This document shows, piece after piece, positions 1-7,500 of a DNA stretch of 12,275 nucleotides (its first letter is position 1; each line of letters starts with the position of its first letter). Position numbers and translations under genes: made by a program. Below the pieces are notes generated by a model that searched no databases, was not told where the DNA came from, and saw only the letters and a program-made list of their open reading frames with translations. The DNA is from Kiritimatiellia bacterium (lineage in GTDB: Bacteria > Verrucomicrobiota > Kiritimatiellia > RFP12 > UBA1067), in contig CAJGDE010000060.1 of NCBI GenBank assembly GCA_904502135.1, positions 1-12,275 on the forward strand, given 5' to 3'.

Positions 1-3
1 AAA

Positions 4-57
4 CTCTACACGTTTCTACACGTTCTACACGGCTAAACAATTCCGTGTCTTCCGTGG
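4..57. repeat. Short direct-repeat patch at the left edge
   Basis: The heptamer CTACACG occurs three times, at 6-12, 16-22 and 25-31, followed by two copies of TTCCGTGK at 41-48 and 50-57. ACACGG (27-32) and CCGTGT (43-48) can pair as a 6-bp stem with a 10-nt loop. The block runs straight into the reading frame of the methyltransferase fragment. From memory, TTCCGTG-type direct repeats ending in GGTTAAA occur between genes in several environmental genomes; I cannot confirm that here. The left end may continue outside the window. Confidence 0.55.
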
Positions 58-287
58 TTAAAAATATCACTCAAACCGCGCAAGCGATCCTTGAAGCGCG
101 CGCTCTTTATCCCGACAGTTCTCTCGCCGATCTTTACGATCCTTTAACAATGCCGATAGAACTTCGCAAAGCCCACGCCGCCAACGATGCCGCAGTCATG
201 AAAGCCTACGGCCTTGCTCCAGATACAAGCGAATCGCAAATTGTCGCACACCTCTTTAAGCTCTATGCTGACAAGGTAAGTTTATGA
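45..287 (+). CDS. C-terminal fragment of an MmeI/YeeA-type restriction-methyltransferase
   Basis: The 80 residues match the extreme C-terminus typical of type IIL (MmeI-like) fused methyltransferase-endonucleases, annotated as class I SAM-dependent DNA methyltransferases. The recognisable part runs from AILEARALYPDSSLADLYDP (residues 14-33) through LTMPIELRKAHAANDAAV (34-51) to the closing QIVAHLFKLYADKV (65-78). Full members have roughly 900 or more residues. The methylase motifs (FxGxG, NPPY), the nuclease domain and the target-recognition domain are all absent. The start given is a GTG lying inside a repeat patch, with no clear Shine-Dalgarno; the same frame stays open to the left edge but encodes only repeat-derived residues (TLHVSTRSTRLNNS), not the Pro/Trp-rich stretch I would expect. 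It is therefore probably a remnant left after rearrangement, less likely a gene cut by the window edge. Its stop overlaps the next start as ATGA. It should have no enzymatic activity by itself. Confidence 0.75.
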   Translation: MSSVVKNITQTAQAILEARALYPDSSLADLYDPLTMPIELRKAHAANDAAVMKAYGLAPDTSESQIVAHLFKLYADKVSL

Positions 288-865
288 TACGTAATGCTTT
301 TCATCTAACTCTTTTAGCGACGCTACTCTCGATTCCCGCGTTTGCAAAGACGTTCACCGTTTCGCCTTTGCCAGTGTCACCTTATGCCGATACTGAGGTG
401 ACAACAAATATCGCGATTAATACGCGGCGCATCGATGTTGAAAAGTTCGAGCTAAGCCTTTCGTTTGATAATAGCTCCTCTAACAGCATACAAGTAGCTT
501 TTGGGCGAGACGAAAACCAAGATGGAATTTTGGATTTTTCGGAGACCGATACCGTTTATGGTTGTCGCAATGGTTGTTATTTTATAGAAGATGTAAGAGG
601 CGCAGTTCGGCACGAGGAAAATTTTGTAGACGGCAGTCAGCATTTCAATATCAGAATGCGAATGAAAAGCGACTATACACTAAAAGAATTTTTAGCAAGT
701 GTAGATGGTATTCAAATATTCACGAATTTGACAGAAGAAATTTCATCTTGCCTTTATCAGACTAAATGGAATTTGATGCGTATTACGAGGCGTGGCATTG
801 AATCACCAAGCGAACATATTTCGTGTAATATCGATTATTGTCATTTCAGCATAATGATTAGATAA
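284..865 (+). CDS. Small secreted protein with EF-hand-like loop, function unknown
   Basis: This 193-residue protein begins with a clear signal peptide (hydrophobic core LTLLATLLSI, likely cleavage after AFA at residue 21), so it is exported. Residues 76-87, DENQDGILDFSE, fit the canonical 12-residue EF-hand loop with D, N, D, D and E at positions 1, 3, 5, 9 and 12 and G at 6, suggesting calcium binding; no flanking helices are obvious, so it may be a dockerin-like or isolated loop. Five cysteines follow (94, 98, 156, 181, 186), the first two in CRNGC. The C-terminus ends FSIMIR, much like the FRLIVR end of the beta-helix protein at 11000-12275. I do not recognise a named family. The gene overlaps the methyltransferase fragment by ATGA, implying translational coupling. 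It is more AT-rich than the - strand genes: 16 of 60 bases at 661-720 are G or C, against 39 of 60 at 10261-10320. This hints at different ancestry. Confidence 0.8.
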   Translation: MIRNAFHLTLLATLLSIPAFAKTFTVSPLPVSPYADTEVTTNIAINTRRIDVEKFELSLSFDNSSSNSIQVAFGRDENQDGILDFSETDTVYGCRNGCYFIEDVRGAVRHEENFVDGSQHFNIRMRMKSDYTLKEFLASVDGIQIFTNLTEEISSCLYQTKWNLMRITRRGIESPSEHISCNIDYCHFSIMIR

Positions 866-896
866 TACCTTCACATTTTTAAAAATGTGAAGGTAT
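865..896. terminator. Perfect 32-bp palindrome, candidate bidirectional terminator
   Basis: The arm ATACCTTCACATTTTT (865-880) is followed directly by its exact reverse complement (881-896), centred between 880 and 881. It starts on the last base of the stop codon of the secreted-protein gene and lies about 147 bp beyond the miaB stop on the other strand, the usual place for a shared terminator between converging units. Neither strand has a U-run directly after the hairpin, so this is not a textbook intrinsic terminator. A protein-binding palindrome is the alternative. Confidence 0.5.
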
Positions 897-950
897 GCGT
901 AAGTAAAAAACTATAAAAGAACACTCTACAGCTGTTGCACAGGCGACGGA

Positions 951-1039
951 TGCGATTTTATTTCGTTGTTCCGAACCGATGACGCGTCCTTCAGCAAATA
1001 TACGAAAAATCAGCCTTTCATCAACGAAATAAGATCGCA
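951..1039. repeat. 18-bp imperfect inverted repeat with 53-nt spacer
   Basis: TGCGATTTTATTTCGTTG at 951-968 is the reverse complement of CAACGAAATAAGATCGCA at 1022-1039 apart from one position, which becomes a G-U wobble in + strand RNA. The spacer (969-1021) holds no convincing gene. The element fills most of the non-coding gap between the converging units, just beyond the miaB stop. It could be a folded 3' end of the miaB transcript, a small non-autonomous mobile repeat or an integron-like folded site; I found no clear RYYYAAC/GTTRRRY boxes to support the last. Confidence 0.55.
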
Positions 1040-1042
1040 CCT

Positions 1043-2368
1043 CTAAACAATCTCGCCGAGAAGAATTTGGGCATGAGCGTCAAGTATGCGAACTTTGACG
1101 ATCGAACCTGCCGGCGCAGGCGCAGATCCTTCAATCATATCCCACACGACAATGCGGTTTCCGCTGTCCCTGCCGCTTAAGCGCGATTTGTTACGCTTTG
1201 ACGGCCCTTCCACAAGAACATCCCTTTCAGTTCCTATAAGCGCCCTGTTGCGCTCAAGCCCGCGCTTTTCCTGATCAGCTAAAAGCACTTGATCCCGCCG
1301 CTCTTTCTCCTCTTTCAAAACATCATCCTCTTTGGCGGCGCTTCTCGTACCAGGGCGTGGAGAATACTTAAAGATAAACGCGTTGTCAAACTGCGCCTCC
1401 TGCATCAGCGAACGCGTTTCTTCAAAATCTTCGCTCGTCTCTCCCGGGTAGCCTACAATCACGTCTGTCGTAAGCGCAAACTCAGGGTCAAACTGACGAA
1501 GCTTTTCAACAGCCTTGAGATATTCGCTTCGCGTATAACGCCGCCCCATGTCGGCGAGAATACGGTCGCTTCCTGACTGCACAGGAAGATGCAGATGGCG
1601 GCAGACCTGAGGGAACTGGCGATAAGCGCGAAGAAGCTCATCCGTACACCCTGCGGGATGAGCGGAAGTAAACCTGATGCGCTCCAAACCCTCAATCGAC
1701 GAGAGAGCTTCAAGAAGCCTTGGGAAAGGCTCATTATATCCGCCGGGGCTTGGAGAATCGTTTTCATCCCAAGCGGGATTTCTAACACCATACCTCAAGA
1801 CACTCTGACCTAAAAGGCAGACTTCTTTAACTCCTCGCTTGACGAGCGCTCTTACCTCCGCAATAACCTCACGGGCGGGGCGCGAATATTCATGGCCTCT
1901 TACATCCGGCACAATACAGTAACTGCATCGGTTATCACATCCGACCAATACTGTCACAAAAGCCTGAAAACCATTACCAGTATGCGCGGACAATGCGTCC
2001 CCAAGACCTTCATCGCCCAACTCAAGCCTGGGAAAACGTCCATCAGAAACTATTTTCGGTATAAGCCCCAAAGCTCTTGGCCCGACGGCAAAATTGAGTT
2101 TCGGCAGCTTTTTAAAAACATTCTCGCCAAGACGCTTGACCGCACACCCCATCAAGCCGACAATTTTCCCCGTGGTGCAAAGATACCCTGTTTTTCCGAC
2201 GGCCTTTTCTTCCGCTTTCTGCCTGACGGTACAGCTGTTGACGATTAAAAGTTCCGCATCAGCCTCGCTTGAGGCCTTTGTGTGACCTGCGGCGATAAGA
2301 AGCGCTTCAACCGCCTCGGAGTCGCGCACGTTCATCTGACAGCCATAAGTGTGTATTAAAAATTTCAT
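1043..2368 (-). CDS. miaB: tRNA-2-methylthio-N6-dimethylallyladenosine synthase MiaB
   Basis: MiaB is a cytoplasmic radical-SAM methylthiotransferase that converts i6A37 to ms2i6A37 in tRNAs reading UNN codons. The 441 residues show the full family layout. The N-terminal UPF0004 domain starts with HTYGCQMN and provides cluster cysteines C10, C46 and C75. The radical-SAM core carries CDNRCSYC with C144, C148 and C151. A C-terminal TRAM domain (about 375-440) includes VEGPSKRNKSRLSGR. YGCQMN and the tail separate it from RimO and MtaB. The usual LLGQNVNSYG loop reads LLGQSVLRYG here (186-194) and is followed by an acidic/proline-rich insertion before residue 215. The ATG lies 7 bp after the stop of the GH95-like gene, with only a weak Shine-Dalgarno, so translation is probably coupled to it. 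It is the last gene of the - strand run and looks like a housekeeping passenger in a glycan operon. Confidence 0.97.
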   Translation of the reverse strand: MKFLIHTYGCQMNVRDSEAVEALLIAAGHTKASSEADAELLIVNSCTVRQKAEEKAVGKTGYLCTTGKIVGLMGCAVKRLGENVFKKLPKLNFAVGPRALGLIPKIVSDGRFPRLELGDEGLGDALSAHTGNGFQAFVTVLVGCDNRCSYCIVPDVRGHEYSRPAREVIAEVRALVKRGVKEVCLLGQSVLRYGVRNPAWDENDSPSPGGYNEPFPRLLEALSSIEGLERIRFTSAHPAGCTDELLRAYRQFPQVCRHLHLPVQSGSDRILADMGRRYTRSEYLKAVEKLRQFDPEFALTTDVIVGYPGETSEDFEETRSLMQEAQFDNAFIFKYSPRPGTRSAAKEDDVLKEEKERRDQVLLADQEKRGLERNRALIGTERDVLVEGPSKRNKSRLSGRDSGNRIVVWDMIEGSAPAPAGSIVKVRILDAHAQILLGEIV

Positions 2369-2375
2369 ACTTCAA

Positions 2376-4583
2376 TTATCTTGAATAAATCCGCTTAAAA
2401 GAACCGCTGCCGTCAAAACGCTTCTGCCGTATTTCCCCGGTCAGCGGATCCTGCCAGCGAAAAACGCCTGCACGGGTCGATCGCACATCAAGCGTCACAA
2501 CACCGTTGTCTCGTTTTGCAGAAACCAAGAATCCTCCCGCCACGAGAATATTCTCGAATGAGACGCTCTTCCACTCTTTGGGAGCGCCGACAAAAAGACG
2601 GACGATCCCGCCACGTTCATGACACAAAAGCTCCTGTATCGCCGCGACGCTCGCCGCCGCTCCATCCATCTGCATAATCTCACCATTTCCTTCGCCGCTT
2701 GCGTCAAAGGGGTGCTTGCCTATCAGAGAAAAGCCGGAGTAATACGGATTATGACGCGAGCCGTGACCGGGATTGTTGAAAAACTTTTTCCAGGTCTTTA
2801 ACGTATAAACGGCCATGTCAGACATCCCAATTCGCGTTTGAAGCATCGACGCCCACGGCATCGACCAGCCCGCCCAAAGCCCGGGGCCGTGCTGAATCCA
2901 GGTCGTATAAGTTTCTTTAACGTGGTTTTTTGTTTTCTCATCGCATTCAAAATCGATCGTATCAAAAGGAACGATTCCCGCCATGTGCGAATGGTGGCGA
3001 TGCGATTCGGGGAGACGCTTACCGTCAAATAAACCAATCTCTTCTGCGGTATGGCGAACACAACTTGTCTGAGGCGCCACGGAATACTGCGGCAGACGTT
3101 TCTTCACATCCAACCACATAGGCGAAGGCTTTTCCCCCAGAAGTTCGGCGGCGGCGATAAGATCGCTGCAAAGACGATGGCAGGCCGCGAGCTGAAAACT
3201 CGCGTCGCGCCCCCATGCGTCATCCGGTGGCCCATCGCCCCACCATTCAGGCGAATTTGTGGCCGCGATTGAAAGCCGCCCCTTGTACTCTTCCATTATC
3301 GCGCGGTAGACGTTCATCGCCCCTTTCATGAACGGATATGCGTGCGATTTAAGAAATTCAATATCGCCCGAGTACTGCACGTAGCGGAACATTAAATGCG
3401 CCATCCATGCGGTGCAGCCGTGATCGATGGTCCCGAGCCAATAGCCGCCTATGAGAGTGCAACGGTCATCCACGGAATGGGGAAGCATGAAGCCGTCTTC
3501 TATCTTACAGAACTTGCGCGCATTGTCCTGAAGAATCGGCCACCAGCTTTTCATCATCTTGAAAAGAGGCTTTAAGTTCTCAAGCTTATTACCGTGGAAC
3601 GCAGGCCAATAGCACATCTGAATGTTGATATTAAAATGATAATCTCCGTTCCATGGCGGAAGTTTGCACTCTTCATACCACGGTCCTTGAAGCGGCGCCG
3701 GGGTTCCGTCAGGATCCGTCATCGCTCCGAAACGGTACATTCCGTAATCGTATATCTCCTGTATTTCCGCGTCGGGAATATAAACCTTCGCCGCCGAGCT
3801 CCACCAATCACTCCACTTATCCTTCGCGAGCGATACCATTTTTTCGGCATCTCCAACCGTGGGTCTTGCCCGTGAAGCGCGGCTTGAGGCAATAAACGAA
3901 GCGCCATTAGAAGTTTCAAACGATATCGACACTGATTTATCTTCAGGGATGGCCCACTCGAATCCGCCAGATTTTTCGTCGCCATAATATTTCGCCGCGC
4001 TGAAGCCGACCTTCTCAAGACTGCGGCGCACTCTTGGAAATTCAAACGAAGAAACCGCCTTGCCTTTGGGCGAAAGCGATTTTGGCCAATCAACCACAAA
4101 TGTATCCCCACTTAACGCCATGAAAAGAAAATCTAGCCTGCCATCCTTTTCAAGTGTTATTTTCGCCAACCCAGATTTCGGATCAAGCTCAGCCGATTTA
4201 AGGCACCACGGAGTTAAGTCGAACTCAACCATTCCAAGCGGCAGCATATACGGATTTTTAACTTCACCGGGAGCGACTTCTTTTTTGTAAAGATCGTCAA
4301 TCGCTTTTACATTGCGCGCGAGCAGAAAATTACGGATATTCTCGTATGACTGATCTTCCGTCCACTCATAACCGCCGCGATGATCCCACAGGTCGGCTCT
4401 GCTTACAGTGACATTAAGCTTATTCGCGGCGCCCCAGACGAGAAAACCGGTTTTCCCGTCGGCGAAGGGAAGCCCCGCCTGAGAATATTCGATCGGAAAC
4501 TCCCATTTTACATTCGTCGTACCGACGGCGAAGGCGGACAATCCCGCGAGGGCAGAAACTAAAAACAAAACTCTTCTTTTCAT
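2376..4583 (-). CDS. Exported GH95-like alpha-L-fucosidase
   Basis: GH95 enzymes are inverting (alpha/alpha)6-barrel glycosidases removing alpha-1,2-L-fucose or alpha-L-galactose from glycan ends. Numbered from the start chosen here (735 residues), there is a signal peptide (MKRRVLFLVSALAGLSAFA), then a beta-rich N-terminal region (LPFADGKTGFLVWGAANKL, SRADLWD) of the GH95/DUF5703 type. The barrel carries DYHFNINIQMCYWPA (N318 and N320), TNSPE (E446), HRHHSHM, GWSMPW and MQMDG (D640). These correspond to the Asn pair, general acid Glu and Asp of characterised GH95 fucosidases. The usual QIDGNFG loop is QMDGAAAS, so this is a divergent member and its sugar may differ. An upstream ATG at 4616 would add 11 residues and overlap the preceding gene by 17 bp. 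I prefer 4583 because it puts the signal peptide at the N-terminus and has AGAAG just upstream. It follows the DUF4838 gene by 16 bp. Confidence 0.85.
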   Translation of the reverse strand: MKRRVLFLVSALAGLSAFAVGTTNVKWEFPIEYSQAGLPFADGKTGFLVWGAANKLNVTVSRADLWDHRGGYEWTEDQSYENIRNFLLARNVKAIDDLYKKEVAPGEVKNPYMLPLGMVEFDLTPWCLKSAELDPKSGLAKITLEKDGRLDFLFMALSGDTFVVDWPKSLSPKGKAVSSFEFPRVRRSLEKVGFSAAKYYGDEKSGGFEWAIPEDKSVSISFETSNGASFIASSRASRARPTVGDAEKMVSLAKDKWSDWWSSAAKVYIPDAEIQEIYDYGMYRFGAMTDPDGTPAPLQGPWYEECKLPPWNGDYHFNINIQMCYWPAFHGNKLENLKPLFKMMKSWWPILQDNARKFCKIEDGFMLPHSVDDRCTLIGGYWLGTIDHGCTAWMAHLMFRYVQYSGDIEFLKSHAYPFMKGAMNVYRAIMEEYKGRLSIAATNSPEWWGDGPPDDAWGRDASFQLAACHRLCSDLIAAAELLGEKPSPMWLDVKKRLPQYSVAPQTSCVRHTAEEIGLFDGKRLPESHRHHSHMAGIVPFDTIDFECDEKTKNHVKETYTTWIQHGPGLWAGWSMPWASMLQTRIGMSDMAVYTLKTWKKFFNNPGHGSRHNPYYSGFSLIGKHPFDASGEGNGEIMQMDGAAASVAAIQELLCHERGGIVRLFVGAPKEWKSVSFENILVAGGFLVSAKRDNGVVTLDVRSTRAGVFRWQDPLTGEIRQKRFDGSGSFKRIYSR

Positions 4584-4599
4584 AATTCTTCTAAATTTA

Positions 4600-7500
4600 T
4601 CATTCTGGAGCGCCAACGATCTTCATCTCCTTCATCTCGGCTCCGCCGTTGACATCCTCTATCCATTTATTTTCATGGCTTTTCGCCGATTTAAGATATT
4701 TGTCCCAAGCGGCGCGGAATCTTGCGACGGCTTTTTTGGCAACATGATCGCGAACGGAATCTTCAGCTTTTTTAACGCACTTTTCAAGCTCGTCCGCGAC
4801 AGTTCCCGAAAAGAGCCCCGGCGCCTTGACGCGCATTGCCGTTCTTAAGATAATCGCATCATCCTCAAATTCCATTGGAGAGGCGAAGGAATGATTTTCA
4901 GAGGCGCACGTCATGATAAGAGAATAGAACTTCGCGATGTGCTCGGCCGCATCGCGATAATAACGCTTTAAATAGTAGGCGCGAAGAGATGGCACATCAT
5001 CGCCCGAGGCGCCCCATAAAAGTCTCTCCATAACCCACTTGTCCATAAGGCAGAACAAGCCGTTTTCCGCCTCAGCGTGCCAATCGTAAAAACCGAAATC
5101 GCGCTCGACTTTAAGATCATACGCCATAACATCAGCCCAAGGGCGCGCCCCGATGCAAAGATAATACTCATACATCGAAAGACGGACTTCCTGCTGCGAC
5201 CAGTGATAGATAGCGCGATAATGCATATCGTTCATCGGCGCATAGATCGGAACGAAATAGTTCTTGCGGATGTACGGGCAGAAGCGAATGTCGTAAGAGC
5301 GCGAGACATTGATAAGCGGCACCGGCGCCATCCAGAAATATCCGATAGACTCTATTCGCGCATCACGCTTCGCATAGACGTTGACGGCATTTATCATCGC
5401 AGAGCCGTTGGCGTAATACTGGGTAGACCTGAAAGCCGGCGAATCGGGTCCGACCGTCGAGCCGTCCGCGAGGCGAATGGGCGACAAGCACTCCTCGCAC
5501 TGGCACATCGAGATGGAATCTTCCACCCAAAGACCGTGCAGGTCGTACGAGTTCCACGAGAAAGCCTTGCCGGGCGGCTGCAATTTGGCGAAAAAGCGAT
5601 TGCGCGACTGATTGGCAAAGCCGCTCGCCTCAAGATATTTTTCTCTCGCCTGATCAAGAACTCGGATTAGACACGGATGCCCCGTATAGCAGCCAGGCAC
5701 CATCGGCTTACCATTAGCGTCACGCCCCCAGCGCTCATTCGGCTCACCCTTCTTTTCATCTCCGATCGGCTCTGTGCCGTAGCCCCACCAGTGATTGATG
5801 CAGCGCGTGCGCTGACGGCCGAAACTCCAATCACCCTGCCAGTTAAAGCCGGGCACACGATTGGGCCCGTCCACGCCGAACATGCTCGACTCCGGGAACG
5901 GCGGAATATGAACAAAATTATCGCCCCAGACAAGATCCATCTGACCGCTGTCGTCCTGCTCGTAATTGCGCTCGATCCAACGCGCGCCCCAATTTCGCGA
6001 ACCGGTTAAATGCGCATTGATTAGATCGGTATTGTTCTCTAAAAGCTCATAAAGGCCGAACGCGAGCGCACGGACATTGCCGGCGTAATTGTAGTTGGCG
6101 GCATAGATGTAAATGTTCGTGCCGTCCGAGCGGATCGCGACTCCGGGCGTGCCTGAAAGCTTCTTCATGTCCGCATCATACGTCTTCTTATCAATCGCCT
6201 GATATGCCTTGCCGCCGATGATGATAGAGTTTGCGGCCTTGGGGGCTTTAGGACCGGGAAGTCTCGTCTCGACTGGGATATCCACCGTCAAAGCGTACTT
6301 GCGCTGCAGAACATCTTTGAACATGTTGATCGCATTACCAAGAATAGTATTGAACGATTCAACCGATTCTTTCGATGTCCCTAAAGGATATGTCGCGCCG
6401 AGATTATAGATCTTTCCGACTGCCGCGCGATTGCGGATAAACGGTATCGACTTTTCAAGGCGGCCCACTTTCGGCGCTTCCAACGCCGTATCAAGTGCGT
6501 CAAAATCAATCATGCGCTTGGGGTTGTGGCTCTTAAGAAACGCTTTATATTTCTCAATATCTCCGCCTGAGAGCATAACGCCCTTGGTAAGTCTCGGGTC
6601 TGCTATCGTTATGACAACCTTCTTTCCTTCGGGAATTTTCTTGTTGTCGTAATAAAAGCACCAGTGCGAAAGTTTCGTATAAAATGAGCTCTTGTTGTTG
6701 GAGGGGTCGGAATTGGCGATATCGTACGCAAAGGCTCTCCACGCTCCATTGCCGCGCGAAATGGCGGCGCTCAAATCCTTGTTCTGACAGTAATCAGCCT
6801 GCGCGAGGCCCCAGCGCGTCCAATCGCGATAATCATGCGTCTTTGAGAAGAAGCTAATCTGAAAAGTATCGAATGGCTTGTTGAGAACTTGCTGATTTGC
6901 GCCCCAAAGCATAGGCTTTACATCACCAAGACAAGGCTTAGCGCCGTCAAAGACTTCAACTTTCGCCGCAAACGTCATTGTATTATACTCTAAGCCGTCA
7001 AATGCGACAGGGAAGCGAAGTAAGCAGCGAGGGCCCTTTTCCAAAGTTATTTTAACGGCAGGCATTTCCACTCCGGCAAGAGTTTCCTTAACATACTCTA
7101 CCGTAAAGCCGCCATCTTTTTCCTTTTCAAGCTGGGGGCGAAGTTCATACGTGCTTGGCAAAGCGGTGATCGTATCTTTAGCGCCTTCATTGCGGGCGTA
7201 GGCGAAAATATCGGAGATACAGTCTGAAGTTTTAAGCGGCGCGTCCGTCGAATAGACATTCGCCTTTTTCGTCCAGCGACGGGCGGGAACATCCGTAAAA
7301 CGCGCCTTAGGAGATGGGCGCTTTAAGTGGAAATCAATAATTTCGTACTGCTGAACGAAATCTTCCGCTGTTGCTGAAGCTGTCTCAAAAACAAGACTGG
7401 TTATAAGAGAGCCTTTTTTCGCCTGCGGGAAATTAACGGCATACGAGATAAAACCATCTTTCGCCTTGGAGATAGAGACATCCTTCGTAGGCTTAAGAGT

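Noticed and set aside
1..57. CRISPR-like array
   Set aside because: The repeat units are only 7-8 bases with 2-3-base spacing, far below CRISPR repeat and spacer lengths, and no cas gene is nearby.
951..1039. Integron attC site
   Set aside because: No matching RYYYAAC/GTTRRRY core boxes were found at the ends of the inverted repeat, and no gene cassette structure or integrase is visible.
879..1040. - strand GTG-started frame of 53 codons just after miaB
   Set aside because: It runs through the inverted repeat and ends inside the 32-bp palindrome, has no Shine-Dalgarno and its sequence resembles no family I know.
4584..4616. Upstream ATG extending the GH95-like protein by 11 residues
   Set aside because: It would overlap the DUF4838 gene by 17 bp and bury the signal peptide behind a polar extension; the ATG at 4583 fits better.
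5077..5670. + strand open frame of 197 codons opposite the DUF4838 barrel
   Set aside because: Arg/Ile-rich composition with no motif, lying over the most conserved part of the DUF4838 protein; a shadow frame.
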